From Tubiluchus corallicola (taxonomy: Eukaryota; Priapulida; Priapulimorpha; Priapulimorphida; Tubiluchidae): a stretch of 25,772 nt of DNA. The stretch spans positions 30,001-55,772 of the forward strand of contig JAQGDQ010001202.1 in assembly GCA_030141605.1 (NCBI GenBank), given 5' to 3'. Of the stretch, positions 25,541 to 25,772 are shown piece by piece. The position numbers and the translations under genes are program-made. Within the stretch, counting starts at the first letter, position 1; each line of letters begins with the position of its first letter. The notes under the pieces were generated by a model, which was not told the DNA's origin, made no database searches, and worked only from the letters and a program-made list of their open reading frames with translations.

Positions 25541-25772
25541 ATAAGTTAAATGTACGTCGCCTTAATCCATAAGCATAAATGGCAAAAATTAAACATGATC
25601 TAAATTCTAATTTGTAATGCCACTTAAAGCTTACTTTTTAATAATAATGTAGCGCATATAATAACTGTTTTTATAATAATAGAATGTGCGTAGTCTTGTT
25701 AATTTTTTTTCCGATTACGTTGGTGCTTTTGTTATTATTGGGAGAGGTTAAGCCTACTGTGTAAAAGAGTTT

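Overview
The window looks like nuclear DNA of an invertebrate animal. It is AT-rich, its coding sequence is split into short exons with GT..AG borders in consistent phases, and the space between exons is filled with microsatellites and decayed transposable elements. Nothing bacterial is visible: no operons and no long ORFs. The exact phylum cannot be read from the sequence. Fibrinogen-related lectins with this domain style are common in molluscs and other aquatic invertebrates, so that is a guess.

The main content is a small cluster of fibrinogen-related domain (FReD; ficolin/tachylectin-type) lectin genes. Gene A (minus strand, 11521 to 2915) has seven exons that join in frame into a predicted 296-residue secreted protein: signal peptide exon, a short helical exon, a small Cys-containing linker exon and four FReD exons. 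Gene B (minus strand, 24147 to 16971) is a paralogue with the same seven exons in the same phases. Its linker exon carries a frame-breaking length change that an internal splice acceptor could bypass. Fragment C (plus strand, 24813 to 25540) keeps only the first and last FReD exons, in incompatible phases, and is probably a pseudogene. Most of these exons are too short to stand out as ORFs and were found by comparing A with B.

Layout: 1-2.9 kb is non-coding with a hAT-like MITE (794-1316). 2.9-11.5 kb is gene A, whose introns hold a dead LINE (about 4.3-5.2 kb), a dispersed repeat (6560-7049), a foldback element (7048-7339), AT repeats and a second palindrome (8304-8393). 11.5-16.9 kb is intergenic. 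It holds the gene A promoter region, a second, inverted copy of the dispersed repeat (12560-13027), a segment shared with intron 5 of gene B (about 13050-13700) and a TCA microsatellite. 17-24.15 kb is gene B, with an 83-bp tandem triplicate in intron 6 and a repeat tract of about 1.15 kb (CAG/GTA on +, CTG/TAC in the transcript) filling most of intron 1. 24.15-24.3 kb is the gene B promoter region, which shares several conserved blocks with that of gene A. Fragment C follows.

If expressed, A and B would be secreted oligomeric pattern-recognition lectins with a Ca2+-binding DxDND-type site. They differ most in the C-terminal (P) subdomain, which carries the ligand pocket in this family: B has the canonical length and A and C are shortened. 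All exon borders were inferred by eye, without transcripts or database searches.
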